NCBI RefSeq assembly: GCF_000321225.1
Contig: NW_004450286.1
Span: forward strand, 1,354,531 to 1,418,530
Source of the DNA: Odobenus rosmarus divergens
Lineage: Eukaryota > Chordata > Mammalia > Carnivora > Odobenidae
DNA length: 64,000 bases
Direction: 5' to 3'
Shown here: positions 11,603 to 21,239 of the stretch, piece after piece
How positions within the stretch are numbered: position 1 is the first letter of the stretch
Layout: each line of letters begins with the position of its first letter
Notes under the pieces: model-generated
The model's input: the letters and a program-made list of their open reading frames with translations, nothing else
Told to the model about the DNA's origin: nothing
The model's database searches: none
Position numbers and translations under genes: made by a program

Positions 11603-13360
11603 ACAAGCTTTTTATTTTGATGTAGTCACAATAGTTTAATTTTGCTTTTATTTCCCTTGCCTCAGGAGGCATATCTAGAAAAATGTTGCTATGGCCGATT
11701 TTAGAGAAGTTATTGCCTGTGTTCTCTTCAAGGATTTTTATGGTTTCAGGTCTTACATTTAGGTCTTTAATCCATTTCAAGTTTATTTCTGGGTATGGTG
11801 TAAGAAGTGGTCCAGTTACGTTCTTTTGCAGGTAGCTGTCCAGTTTTCCCAACACCATTTGTTGAAGAGAGTGTCTTTTTCCCATTGGATATTCTTTCCT
11901 GCTTTGTTGAACATTGACCATATAATTCTGGGTTCATTTCTGGGTTTTCTACTCTGCTCCATTGATCTTTGTGTCTGTTTTCCTGCCAGTTCCATGCTGT
12001 TTTGATCACTACAGTTTTGTAGTATAACTTGAAGTCCAGAATTGTGATACCTCCAGTTTTGTTTTTCAAGATTGCTTTGACTATTCAGGGTCTTCTGTGG
12101 TTCCATACAAATTTTAGGGTTGTTTGTTCCAGTTCTGTGAAAAATGCTGTTGGTATTTGACAGGGATTGCATAAAAGCTATAGATTGCTTTGGGTAGTAT
12201 GGACATTTTAACAATACTTGTTCTTCCAATCTATTTCTTTTTGTTATCTTCAATTTCTTTTATCAATGTTTAATAGTTTTCAGAATACAGGTCTTTCACC
12301 TCTTTGGTTAGGTTTATTCCTAGGTACTTTATTATTTTTGGTGCAGTTGTAAATGGGGTTGTTTTCTTAATTTCTCTTCCTGCTGCTTCATTATTAGTGT
12401 ATAGAAATGCAACAGATTTCTGTACATTGATTTTGTATGCTGTGAACTTACTGAATTCATTTATCAGTTCTGGTAGTTTTTTTTTTTTTGTGGAGTCTTT
12501 AGGGTTTTCTATATAGATGTCATGTTATCTGCAAATAGTGCAAATAGTTTTACTTCTTCCAGACCAATTTGGATGCCCTTTATTTCTTTTTGTTGTCTGA
12601 TTGCTGTATCTAGGACTTCTACTACTATGTTGAATAAAAGTGGTGAGTGGACATGCTCATCTTATACCTGACCATAGTGGAAAACCTCTCAGTTTTTCCC
12701 CATTGAGTATGATGTTTGCTGTGGATTTTTCATATAAGGCTTTTATTATAGTGAGGTATGTTCCCTCTAAACCGACTCTTTGAGGGTTTTTTTTATCATG
12801 AATGGATGTTATACTTTATCAAATGCTTCTTATGCATCTATTGAAATGGTCATATGGTTCTTATCCTTTCTCTTACTGATGCAATGTATCACATTGATTG
12901 ATTTGTAAACATTGAACCACCCTTGCATCCTGGGAATAAATCCCATTTGATCATGGAGAATACAGTTTGCTAGTATTTTGTTGAAGAATTTTGCATCTAT
13001 GTTCACCAGAGATATTGGCCTGTAGTTCTCTTTTTTTGTGGTGTCTTTATCTGGTTTTGGTGTCAGGGTAATGCTGGCCTCATAGAATGAATCTGGAAGT
13101 TTCCTTTCCTCTTATATTTTCTGGAATAGTTTGAGAAGAATAGTATTAACTCTTCCTTACATGTTTGGTAGAATTTGCCTGTGAAGCCGTCTGGTCCTGG
13201 ACTTTTGTTTGCTGGGAGTTTTTTTCATTATTGCTTCAATTTCTTTGCTGGCAACTGTTCTGCTCAAACTTTCTATTTCTTCCTGCTTCAGTTTTGGAAG
13301 GTTATAGTTTCTAGGAATTTATCCATTTCTTCTAGGTTGTCCAATTTGTTGGCATATAGT

Positions 13361-13590
13361 TTTATTTTATTTTATTTTATTTTATTTTATTTTATTTTAT
13401 TTTATTTTATTATTTTATTTATTTAACAGAGAGAGACAGTGAGAGAGTGAACACAAGCAACGGCAGAGGGAGAGGGAAAAGCAGGCTTCCCCCTGAGCAG
13501 GGAACCCGATGCGGGGCTTGATCCCAGGACCCTGGGATCATGACCTGAGCCGAAGGCAAACGCTTAACAACTGAGTCACCAAGGCGCCCC
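13361..13590 (-). mobile_element. SINEC, - strand, with (TTTTA)n tail
   Basis: (TTTTA)10 array at about 13361-13412, then the reversed SINE ending 'ccaaggcgcccc'. Target duplication 'catatagttttt' on both sides. Inserted in L1 ORF2. Confidence 0.95.
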
Positions 13591-14062
13591 AACATATAGT
13601 TTTTGATAATACTCTCTTATAATCCTTTGTCTTTCTGTAGTGTTAGTTGGTATTTTTCCTCTCATTTCTGATTTTCTTTATGGGAGTCTTCTCTCTCTCT
13701 CTTTTTAAATGAGTCTGGCTAGAGGTTTATCAATTTTGTTGATCTTTTTGAAGAACCAGCTCCTGGTTTCATTGATCTGTTCTAAAGTTTTTTTAGTTTC
13801 TCTATCATATTTATTTATGCTCTAGTCTTTATTATTTCCTTCCTTCTGCTAGTTTTGGGTTTTGTTTGTTCTTCTTTTTCTAGTTCTTGTAGGTGTAAGG
13901 TTAGGCTGTTTGAGATTTTTTTGTTTCTTGCGTTAGGCCTGTATTGCTATGAACTTTCCTCTTAGGACCACTTTTGCTGCATCCCAAAGGTTTTGCACTG
14001 TTGTATTTTCATTTTCATTTGTTTTTATGTACTTGTTTATTTTTTCTTTGATTTCTTGGCTG

Positions 14063-14225
14063 AACTCTCTGTTTAACTTTTTGAGGAACCACAAACTGTT
14101 TCCCACAGCAACTATACCAATTTACCTTCCTACCAGCAATGCACCAGAGTTGCAATTCTCTACATCCTCATCAACAATTGGAATTCTTTTAATAACCATC
14201 CTAATGTGTGTTAGGATAAAGTTTT
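14063..14225 (-). mobile_element. Old L1M-type element, right half
   Basis: 'ctttttgaggaaccacaaactgtttcccacagc', 'accagcaatgcaccagag' and 'taaccatcctaatgtgtg' continue directly from the text interrupted at 10035. This shows the old L1 was split by the younger one. Confidence 0.8.
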
Positions 14226-14570
14226 AAATGCATAAAATAAAATACATAGGATGACAAAGAAAACCAATGATAATGAAATGTAATTTTCAAAGTATTAAAA
14301 AATCTGGAATATAGCAGTCTGTGTGCTTCTTCATTAACACATTAAGTAACAAGATCTAGTGGCAGGTCTAATAACTACTGTGATTTTGAAGTAACACGTA
14401 TAAATGATATTTCTATATATCTGTAACAAGGTGACTATAATAAGAAAACATCAGTGATTTCAATTGGTCAAAAAGTCCCAGGTGTTGCTGACACACTACC
14501 GTGGTTTATCGCCCACATTCATAAAGGAAGGAAATGCTGAAGTTCAGGTATGGTTAGGGAAGCTGAAGAT
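14226..14570. mobile_element. Old interspersed repeat, family not assigned
   Basis: 'gcataaaataaaatacatagg', 'cattaacacattaagtaacaagatctag' and 'ggcaggtctaataactac' look like a repeated mammalian sequence that I recognise as recurrent but cannot place in a family. Confidence 0.45.
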
Positions 14571-14599
14571 TGAATGTGAAGACCCCAGGCTCAAGCCTC

Positions 14600-16050
14600 T
14601 TCCGTGTCACACCCTCTCCCACCTGCCAAATCACCAGCTGTCAACCTCTCTTTCCCTTCTTCTGAGCCAAACTCCCTAAAAGAGTCCCCACTCCCTTTGT
14701 CTCCTGTCCCGTCCAGCTCCTCAACCCACTGCAGTTTGGCTTTGACCACCCACACCATCCCCATTAGGGTCACCATGACCTTGAGGTGGCTAGATCTGTT
14801 GTCCTTGTCTGGTTTTATTGGCATCACTACTGATGGTTACCTTTCCTTGGTTTCCCAGACACCGACTCTCCTGTGAGCCTTTCCTCCCTAACTCTGCTGC
14901 CCTCCTCAGCCTCCCTTGCCACGCTTTCCCCACTTGGCCCAGAAACCTGTGCAACATAGGTGCTGCTCCGGCTGGTCCCAGGCTCCCCAGTCTTGTCGCC
15001 ACACTCTTTCTGGGTGGCCTCACTCACTCTGCTGGCCTTTACTGCAGTCTGCCCACGATGCCCCCATCTGTACTTCCAGCTCACAGCTCCCTGCTGGCTC
15101 CAGACACGCCCAGTAGGGCCTCACTCAATAACAGCACTAGCCCCAGGGGTGAGTTGCTACCATGTACCCCAAGCAGTGCTAGCCCCCTTTTGTGTATTGT
15201 CTTATGTAGTCCTCACCATGACACTATGAGGGTAAAATGACACACCTCACAGTCCTCAGCTGATAAGTGGCAGAGCCAGAATTTGTCCTCCAGGGCACCT
15301 TGCAGAGACCCGAAACCTATGGGCCCCCCACTGAGCCCCTCACCCTGCACCCTGTTTCTCCCCCATTGTTTCTTGCTTCAGCGACAGGTACCATTCTCAT
15401 GGACCAGCTACTTTCCTCTTCTCGTCCCTTTGGCCAGTCCTCTTAGAGTGGAGTCCCCATCTCCACTCCTCAACCCATAGCAGCTTGGCTTGAAGAAAGG
15501 AGCCAGCCCAAGCCTCAAAGATTCATGCCTTCCTTGATGCCCTTCCCCCCGCCATCCAATCCATCACTGAGCAGAGCTGACTCTAGCCCCCCACGTATCT
15601 CTCTGATTTGTTCATTTCTTCTCATCATCCCCTCTGCATACCCCTGTCCTGGCCACTATCAATTCTCATAAGTGACACAAAAACAGCCCCCAATGGTTTC
15701 CTGGATTCTGATCTTGCTTCCTACCAACCGTTCACCTAAAGCCCAAGTGATGTCTCCCAGATGCTACCTCCTCCTTTCTATACCCATGTGTGCATGTGTG
15801 TGCATAACATATACATTTTCATCACGGCCCTCAAGGACCTGCCTGCCCATTACCCATCTCGTCTCTTACCCCCTCCCATTTCCCAGCTCTGCTCCAGGTA
15901 AGAACCTCCTCCAGGTTCTGGAAGGGGCCACATACTTTCTCTAAACTTCGGGTCTTCACCCTCGTTTTTACCCCACCTGAAAATCTCCCCCTAGCTCAAT
16001 CCCCCATCAGAATCTACTTAATGCCTACTAATTCTCCACTCTACCTGCCA
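14600..16050 (+). mobile_element. Old L2 LINE fragments (RT region)
   Basis: 'ctcctcaacccactgcagtttggctt', 'gacaccgactctcctg', 'ccatccaatccatcactgagcag' and 'tcatcacggccctcaaggacctgcc' follow the order of the L2 reverse-transcriptase region. Highly diverged, with no intact frame. Two copies of 'ctcctcaaccca(c/t)' (14718 and 15466) suggest more than one L2 piece. Confidence 0.7.
14818..14869. repeat. 52-bp local repeat, copy 1
   Basis: Begins 'ttggcatcactactgatgg'. Matches 16208-16259 with a single visible mismatch (14855 c versus 16245 g). The downstream L2-like context makes this the more likely source copy. Confidence 0.9.
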
Positions 16051-16207
16051 CCAAAATAATTTGGGGGAGCTTTAAAAAAATCCTGATGCATAAAACATAC
16101 CCCCAGAATCTCTGGAGGTGAGCCTAGTCCTCAGGATTTGAAACCAATCAACTTAAGAAAAACCAGGGTTGCAAACCTGGTTTTGGTCCTAACAACTCTT
16201 ACTTTAC

Positions 16208-16259
16208 TTGGCATCACTACTGATGGTTACCTTTCCTTGGTTTCGCAGACACCGACTCT
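16208..16259. repeat. 52-bp local repeat, copy 2
   Basis: Near-identical to 14818-14869, but followed by unrelated sequence ('gggagtcgggcagcccc'). Confidence 0.9.
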
Positions 16260-16764
16260 GGGAGTCGGGCAGCCCCCTGCACCCCACCTCACACACGCTT
16301 TCCAAAGCTCTCGTCACTTCCCTGCCCAGCATGCATGCCAACTTAATTGTGCTGGGCTTAATGCTCCTCAGCCCTGCTGGTCAGCAAGCCCCGCCTTCCG
16401 AGGCAGGACCCAGTCTCTCTGCTTTCTTCTGCATCTTCAAGGCCTGATCTGAAGGAGAAGCTCAGTTAAGATTTGTGTCATGAATGTTGATGGTCATTTC
16501 AAGGGTGACAGGACGCTCTCACGCTTTGAACCTCCTTTCCTAAACAAAGTCAATTGATGGCCACCACCCCACCCCAAAAGTAACAACCCCCCCCCTTTTA
16601 CTTACCCAACAATGGCCTGCAATTCTACTAATGATTCATTCGTTTGACTTAAAACTTTTTGTTTCAGTAAAATGAAGTACAGCCCCAAAATATAACACGT
16701 TGATGGAGTTGGTCATTATCTTTGCCCTGAATGATTTCATCAGCTCTTAACAGAAGGGACAGCA

Positions 16765-16930
16765 GAAGAATGACCATTTACTGAGTGTATCCTGTGCACC
16801 GGGCATTTTCTATATGTTAGTTCATGAATGGAGTTAAATGAGTTAGGTCTGGAAACACCTGAAACTCAGAGAGGTTCAGGAATTAGCCCAAGGTAACAGA
16901 GCTGGTAAGCCGATACACCAGGTTTAAACG
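16765..16930 (-). mobile_element. MIR SINE, - strand
   Basis: 'ccatttactgagtgtatcctgtgcaccgggca', then 'ctcagagaggttcaggaa' and 'cccaaggtaacagagctggtaag' match reversed MIR in order. Confidence 0.75.
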
Positions 16931-17469
16931 GACAGGAAGGGAAGGAAGGGACACAGAACATAGGCCTGGGCTTCAGAGGACCAACCTCACCTCCTCTCTT
17001 GGCCCAGGACCCTGCTGGCTGTTGGGACTGGCCCCTGGGACGCAGTGTCATTGGCAACGGTCTCCTTCCAGCTGCTCACCCTCTCACCTAGTTCACGTCC
17101 AACACACTGGCAAACCCCGCTGGCTTTGCCTTCACAATAGATCGGCACTCTGACCGCCTCTCGGTACCTTCGCTGCCCGCTCACCGGATCTCTGCAAGAC
17201 CCTTCTTGCTACTTACCCTGCTTCCGCCCTGGTACCCTCTCCCCACAGGGTCACGTCACTTCCACCTCCGCTAGAAACCCTCCAGAACTTCCACGGCAAG
17301 CTCTTCTCCCCCACCCGCCCATTCTCCTCGGGCCTCCTCTACAGGCCAAGCCCTCCCTCGGCCCCAGCATCCAGCCCACTGGTGCGCCTCCACATCCCTG
17401 CACCTGCCTTCCCCCCGCCTGGAGCGCCGGCCCGCAGACACGCGCATGCCCACTCCCTGCCCGGCGCCC

Positions 17470-17752
17470 GGCGCCCAGCGGGGCCTCCGACTCGCTAGTG
17501 CGATTCACACCCCCCGCTCGCCTCCTTATTCCCGGAACACTCTCTCTCCTTCCTGGCTTTGTTTGTCCCCTAGCACTTGTTACCATCTGAGAATCACACA
17601 CACTTCACTTATTTGTTTGCTGCTTCTCCTGCCCAGAGTGCACCTGCTCGAGGGCAAGGATTCTCGCCTGTCTGGGTCTGTGCTGTAGCCTCAGCATCGA
17701 GAACACCGGGCATATAGGAAGTGTTCAATAAAAGATTGTTGAGTGAATGGAG
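17470..17752 (+). mobile_element. L2 LINE 3' end
   Basis: 'ctagcacttgttaccatctgag', 'cttatttgtttgctgcttctc', 'gagggcaaggattctcgcctgt' and 'aagtgttcaataaaagattgttgagtgaatg' are the classic 3' UTR of L2, plus strand. Confidence 0.9.
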
Positions 17753-18159
17753 GGTGATGAGTAATCAATTTGAAAAACTGGTTCTACTTTGGGAGATACT
17801 ATAAATTTTAAAGATGTGCTGGCTCCAAGTCCACAGTGTGACGTTCCGGCTTTAGTATGCATTGCTATGGGGTCCGGTGGCTCTAATCCGAGATAAATTA
17901 AAAATCATATCAGTGGTCTGATTCTAATACCAGGGAAGAGTCTAAGGACTTGCTGTGTACACTGACATGTTGATGCCTAACAAGTATTTGTTAAATGAAT
18001 GAAGGGAAAACATCAGCTTTTATCAGAACCATAGACTAAGAGATGCCAGTGATTCAAAAGGCCAAAGTTTGTTCTGTTATGCACCAAGTTTAGACCTTCA
18101 CCGAGTGGGGGCAAGGGATATACTTAACTATTGTTTGAGTATACCAACATTATAATGGG

Positions 18160-18290
18160 GCAATGTAGTGTAGTAGAAGTCTGTGGCTTAGGGTCGAATG
18201 ACCTCGGGGAACCCCCACTTCCTGCTTTGAGGCTATAGGATCTCTGGTTACTCCGTGTCTCCCAGTCTCACTGGGTGATGTGGACCTAAC
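18160..18290 (+). mobile_element. Possible MIR fragment
   Basis: 'gcaatgtagtgtagtagaagtctgtggcttaggg' resembles a MIR head with a weak body. Confidence 0.4.
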
Positions 18291-18489
18291 GGGTAGTTTT
18301 AAAGCTTCATTCACCTTTCCCTCTCTGAGCCGGCAGATTTTTCCATCAGATTCCCAGGTCTCATTCCAGACCCAGTGAATCAGACCACAGGGTGTGTATG
18401 TGGGGTGGAGGTGGGGGAGTGCAACCAGGATCCTGCCTTTTAAACAAGCATCCTCAAGCATTTAGGCTGCTGCTGCTACAAGCCTGGCT

Positions 18490-18640
18490 AGAGTCTCACT
18501 CCTCTGAGCGGTCCCTGGACCAGCATCAGCATCTGCTGGGAGCGCATTAGAAAGGCCGGGTCTCAGGCCCCGCCCCAGACCTTGTCAACAAGATCCCCAG
18601 GACGGTTGGCGCTTTGAAAACACTGCTCTCTCACACTCGA
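18490..18640 (+). mobile_element. MER5-type hAT-Charlie MITE
   Basis: 'ggtccctggaccagcatcagcatctgctgggagc', 'attagaaaggccgggtctcaggccccgccccagacc' and 'aagatccccagg' follow MER5A. Confidence 0.8.
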
Positions 18641-19296
18641 TTGGACCAACTTACCCAGCCCTCCCCCCCTTCTCTCCAACCTCCTAAAGGGTGCCAGTGA
18701 ACAACTTTTAGCCCAGGGACAAGCCTTTCATTTCACAATAAGGGACAGGCTTAAGATGCCAAGGTCTGCCTGAGGAAGCTCCAGGGAGAGAAGGCTTCCA
18801 CGGGTGGATCAAAGCAAACCTTTTATTGCTAATGTTGCTTGGTGACAGATGGGGGACCAAGAAGGCAGAACAGGATCGAGCATCGAAGAGGAGGAAGAGA
18901 TTGCTCTTGAGGGAGAAGCAGAAGGGGAAGAGGGACCTGGGACCAGAAACTGGGTCCAGCCTTGCCACACCCATGGGTGCTCATGCTGTGGCTACAGGGG
19001 GCTCAGCTTCTGGGAGAAACAGTTGGGGAGGTTTGCTTTGCCCGGAGGACTGCCCAAGGGATTTAAACCTGGCACCTGGGGGATTTGTTAACCTTGGGCA
19101 GAGTCAAAGACATTGTTGCTCATGGCTAAAATGACCCCTCAAGGAACTAATCACACTTACTTATTCATATTTTTATTTTTATATATTTTATAAATATGTT
19201 ATATATTTTTATATCTTTTAAAAGCATCCTTGAAATTTTGAAGTATGGTTTCTGTTTAACTGTGACAGAACAACAATAAGAAAGCTAAACGGTGCA

Positions 19297-19521
19297 GGGG
19301 GCAGTGCCTGGGTGGCTCAGTTGGTTAAGTGTCCAACTCTTGGTTTTGGCTCAGGTCACGATCTCAGGGTTATGAGATTGAGCCCCGTGTCGGGCTCTGC
19401 ACTCAGCGGGGCATCTGCTTGAGGCTTCTCTCTCTCCCTCTGCCCCTCCCTGCACTTGTGCACACTCTCTCTCCTTATTTAGAGAAATAAATCAAAAAAA
19501 AAAAAAAGAAAAGAAAGAAAG
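19297..19521 (+). mobile_element. SINEC, + strand (first of a tandem pair)
   Basis: Head 'gtgcctgggtggctcagttg', tail ending in a long A run with GAAA units. Older in appearance than its neighbour (more changes). Left flank 'aataagaaagctaaac'. Confidence 0.93.
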
Positions 19522-19524
19522 CTA

Positions 19525-19722
19525 GGGGCACCTGGGTGGCTCAGTTAGTTAAGCGTCTGCCTTCAGCTCAGGTCATGATCCCAGGGTCCTGGGATCGAGC
19601 CCCGCATCAAGCTCCCTGCTCAGCGGGGGGCCTGCTTCTCCCTCTCCCTCTGCCTGCCACTGCCCCTCTTCCCCTGCTTGTGTTCACTCTCTTTTTCTAT
19701 CAAATAAAAGAAAGAAAAAAAA
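19525..19722 (+). mobile_element. SINEC, + strand (second of a tandem pair)
   Basis: Head 'ggggcacctgggtggctcag'. Tail ends 'aaagaaagaaagctaaacagg', repeating the site sequence that flanks the first copy. Inserted at or beside the tail of the first SINE. Confidence 0.95.
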
Positions 19723-20343
19723 AGAAAGAAAGCTAAACAGGAAGTTACTCAAATATATAAAGACCACACACAGCAAAAATCTCATCTTAGTAAAAAAACA
19801 ATGTTAACAACCAATATGGGAAATTATTTCTCATGGACCATTGTACACAAAGGAGAGTGCAACTAGAACATTATGGGCTTCATGGACCCGGCTGGAGCTG
19901 GTTCTGATGTGGGGTCAACACTATTTACGGACAACAAGCCCTAGTTCCTATACACCAGGACACCCAACTCTCAGTGAGGACCTCGAAGCAAAGTGAGGAC
20001 CCCCTGTTACAAAATGAGTAGCACCCCGCATCCTCCACCCCCAATCTTCCCTGGAGTTTCTCTTCTGCGGGAACCTAGACTTTTACAGGCTGTGTTTACC
20101 TAAAGCAAGACACACCTTTTCCACGGCTGGTCTAGAAAAGCCATTTGATGGCATGTTCTCTTCTTTCCATGTTGATTACCTGTCATTATGCCCTCCCCTA
20201 AAGGCTGCAAAACGAATCTTAGCCAAGCAGGCAAGCGGAAACCCCACTAGCACCCCCAGGAGCCTCGAGCCAGCTGCCGAGGGAAGCGATCCTCCCTGTC
20301 CTGGGGTGGCAGGGGCGGGGAGCCAGGAGGGGTGACACGTTAC

Positions 20344-20515
20344 CTGCCAGGTACTCGATGACTGCCGCCATGTAGACGGGAGCACCCACGCTGATCCGGT
20401 ACTTGAAGGTCCCTTTCTTCAGGTAACGCATCAGCCTCCCCACGGGGAAGATGACACCGGCCCTGGCTGAACGGGACAGCTTGGACATTTTCTTCTTCCC
20501 GCTCCGGCCCGACAT
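20344..20515 (-). CDS. MACROH2A2: MACROH2A2 first coding exon (start codon, histone fold N-terminus)
   Basis: Encodes residues 1-57 plus the first base of codon 58: [20 protein letters not shown], then [12 protein letters not shown] and [15 protein letters not shown]. This is the H2A-type N-terminal tail, helix 1 and the start of helix 2. [18 protein letters not shown] distinguishes macroH2A2 from macroH2A1. The ATG at 20515 is chosen because it begins the conserved MSGRSGKKK tail and has A at -3. An in-frame ATG at codon 10 is internal. The donor is GCAG|gtaacg (20343-20342). The product is a replacement histone that pairs with H2B in nucleosomes and is linked to stable repression and cell identity; these roles are known for the family, not visible here. 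Confidence 0.97.
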
Positions 20516-20574
20516 CTTGCCTCAGTTTCCCTCTCAGCTTGCTGACACGGAGGCCTCCCGGCACTAACACGATG
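20516..20574 (-). other. MACROH2A2: MACROH2A2 exon 2, 5' UTR part
   Basis: The minus strand immediately before base 20574 reads ccttctttccttctcag, a strong pyrimidine tract and acceptor. This makes the exon about 231 nt with 59 nt of untranslated leader. A second AG nearer the ATG (gtgtcag) lacks an equal tract and is less likely. Confidence 0.75.
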
Positions 20575-20864
20575 CTGAGAAGGAAAGAAGGCAGGGTGAG
20601 GAAGGTGGGTCGGCAAGCATTTGGGGAATGGTGAGGGGGTACCAGGACACGATGTGACACATTTGGTGGTCCGGGGGAGGCAGCTGAGACCTGGCTGTCG
20701 CTGCAGGCCACTGAGGGCTGGGAGCTGGGCATGGGGGCTTCGCAGGGCATCGGCAGCCACCCTGCAAACATCTCCCCACCCTGTTGAGTCAGCCCAACCT
20801 CAAGCGGAGAGGCCAAAGAAAGTCACTAGAGAAAGGGGTCGTGGGGCTGTTGTCTGCAGGACAA

Positions 20865-21238
20865 TGGTCCCAAAGATGCCCAGAACCCCCTGCATATGGC
20901 AAAAGAGACTTTGAAGATATGATGAAGTCGAGGATCCTGAGATGGGGAGATTATCCTGGAGTATCTGGGCGGGCCCAGTGTAACTGCAAAGGTTCTTTTA
21001 GGAGGGGGCCGGAGATGAGCGAGTAGGAAGAGGTGTAACGGGAGAAGCAACGGATTCTCCCCTCAGAGCCTCCAGAAGGAACCAGCCCTGCCAACTCCTT
21101 CACTTTAGCCCAGAGAACTTGATTTTCACCTTCTGACCTCCAGAACTGTCAGGTAATAAATTCGTATTGCTTTAACCCCTAAATTGGGGCTAATTTATTA
21201 TAGCAGCAGCAAGAGAATGAATAGAATTCCTGACTTCA
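20865..21238 (+). mobile_element. MLT1-type MaLR LTR
   Basis: 'atggtcccaaagatgcccagaaccccctg', 'aggatcctgagatggggagattatcctgga', 'gcctccagaaggaaccagccctgcc' and a late 'aataaattcgtattgctttaa' polyadenylation region follow the MLT1 LTR order. No internal retroviral genes. Confidence 0.85.
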
Positions 21239-21239
21239 G

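Larger units (their letters stand above)
10036..14062 (-). mobile_element. Young carnivore L1, 5'-truncated, about 3.3 kb net plus three SINEs
   Basis: A poly-T start at about 10039 marks the poly(A) of a minus-strand L1. It is followed by the carnivore L1 3' UTR ('agtttcaggtgtacaatatagtgattcaacacttcc') and then the 3' part of ORF2 in antisense. The ORF2 remnant in 11379-12253 reads fragments such as [12 protein letters not shown] and [12 protein letters not shown], typical of the C-terminal region of L1 ORF2, but is broken by frameshifts, stops and a SINE. The 5' end stops at about 14060 inside ORF2, so the copy is truncated and inactive. Flanks 'acttaactttttt' and 'gtttaactttttg' look like a target-site duplication. 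SINEs sit at 10287, 11353 and 13361. Confidence 0.9.
4603..20343 (-). other. MACROH2A2: MACROH2A2 intron 2 (about 15.7 kb)
   Basis: Defined by the donor at 20343-20342 (gtaacg after ...TACCTGGCAG) and the acceptor at 4604-4603. Phase 1 is consistent on both sides. From 4603 to about 8010 and from 8141 to 9490 I see mostly unique sequence with a GT microsatellite. The remainder is dominated by LINE and SINE copies listed separately. Confidence 0.9.

Noticed and set aside
11379..12253. Open frames with ORF2-like protein on the - strand
   Set aside because: They are pieces of a truncated L1 reverse transcriptase gene, shifted between frames and interrupted by a SINE. Not a host gene.
20536..20545. 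Alternative acceptor (gtgtcag) closer to the start codon
   Set aside because: No good pyrimidine tract precedes it, whereas the AG at 20576-20575 has one. Kept only as a minor possibility.
20640..20820. - strand open frames directly upstream of the ATG exon
   Set aside because: They lie beyond the acceptor at 20575 and have no similarity to macroH2A, whose N-terminus starts at MSGRSG. Intron sequence.
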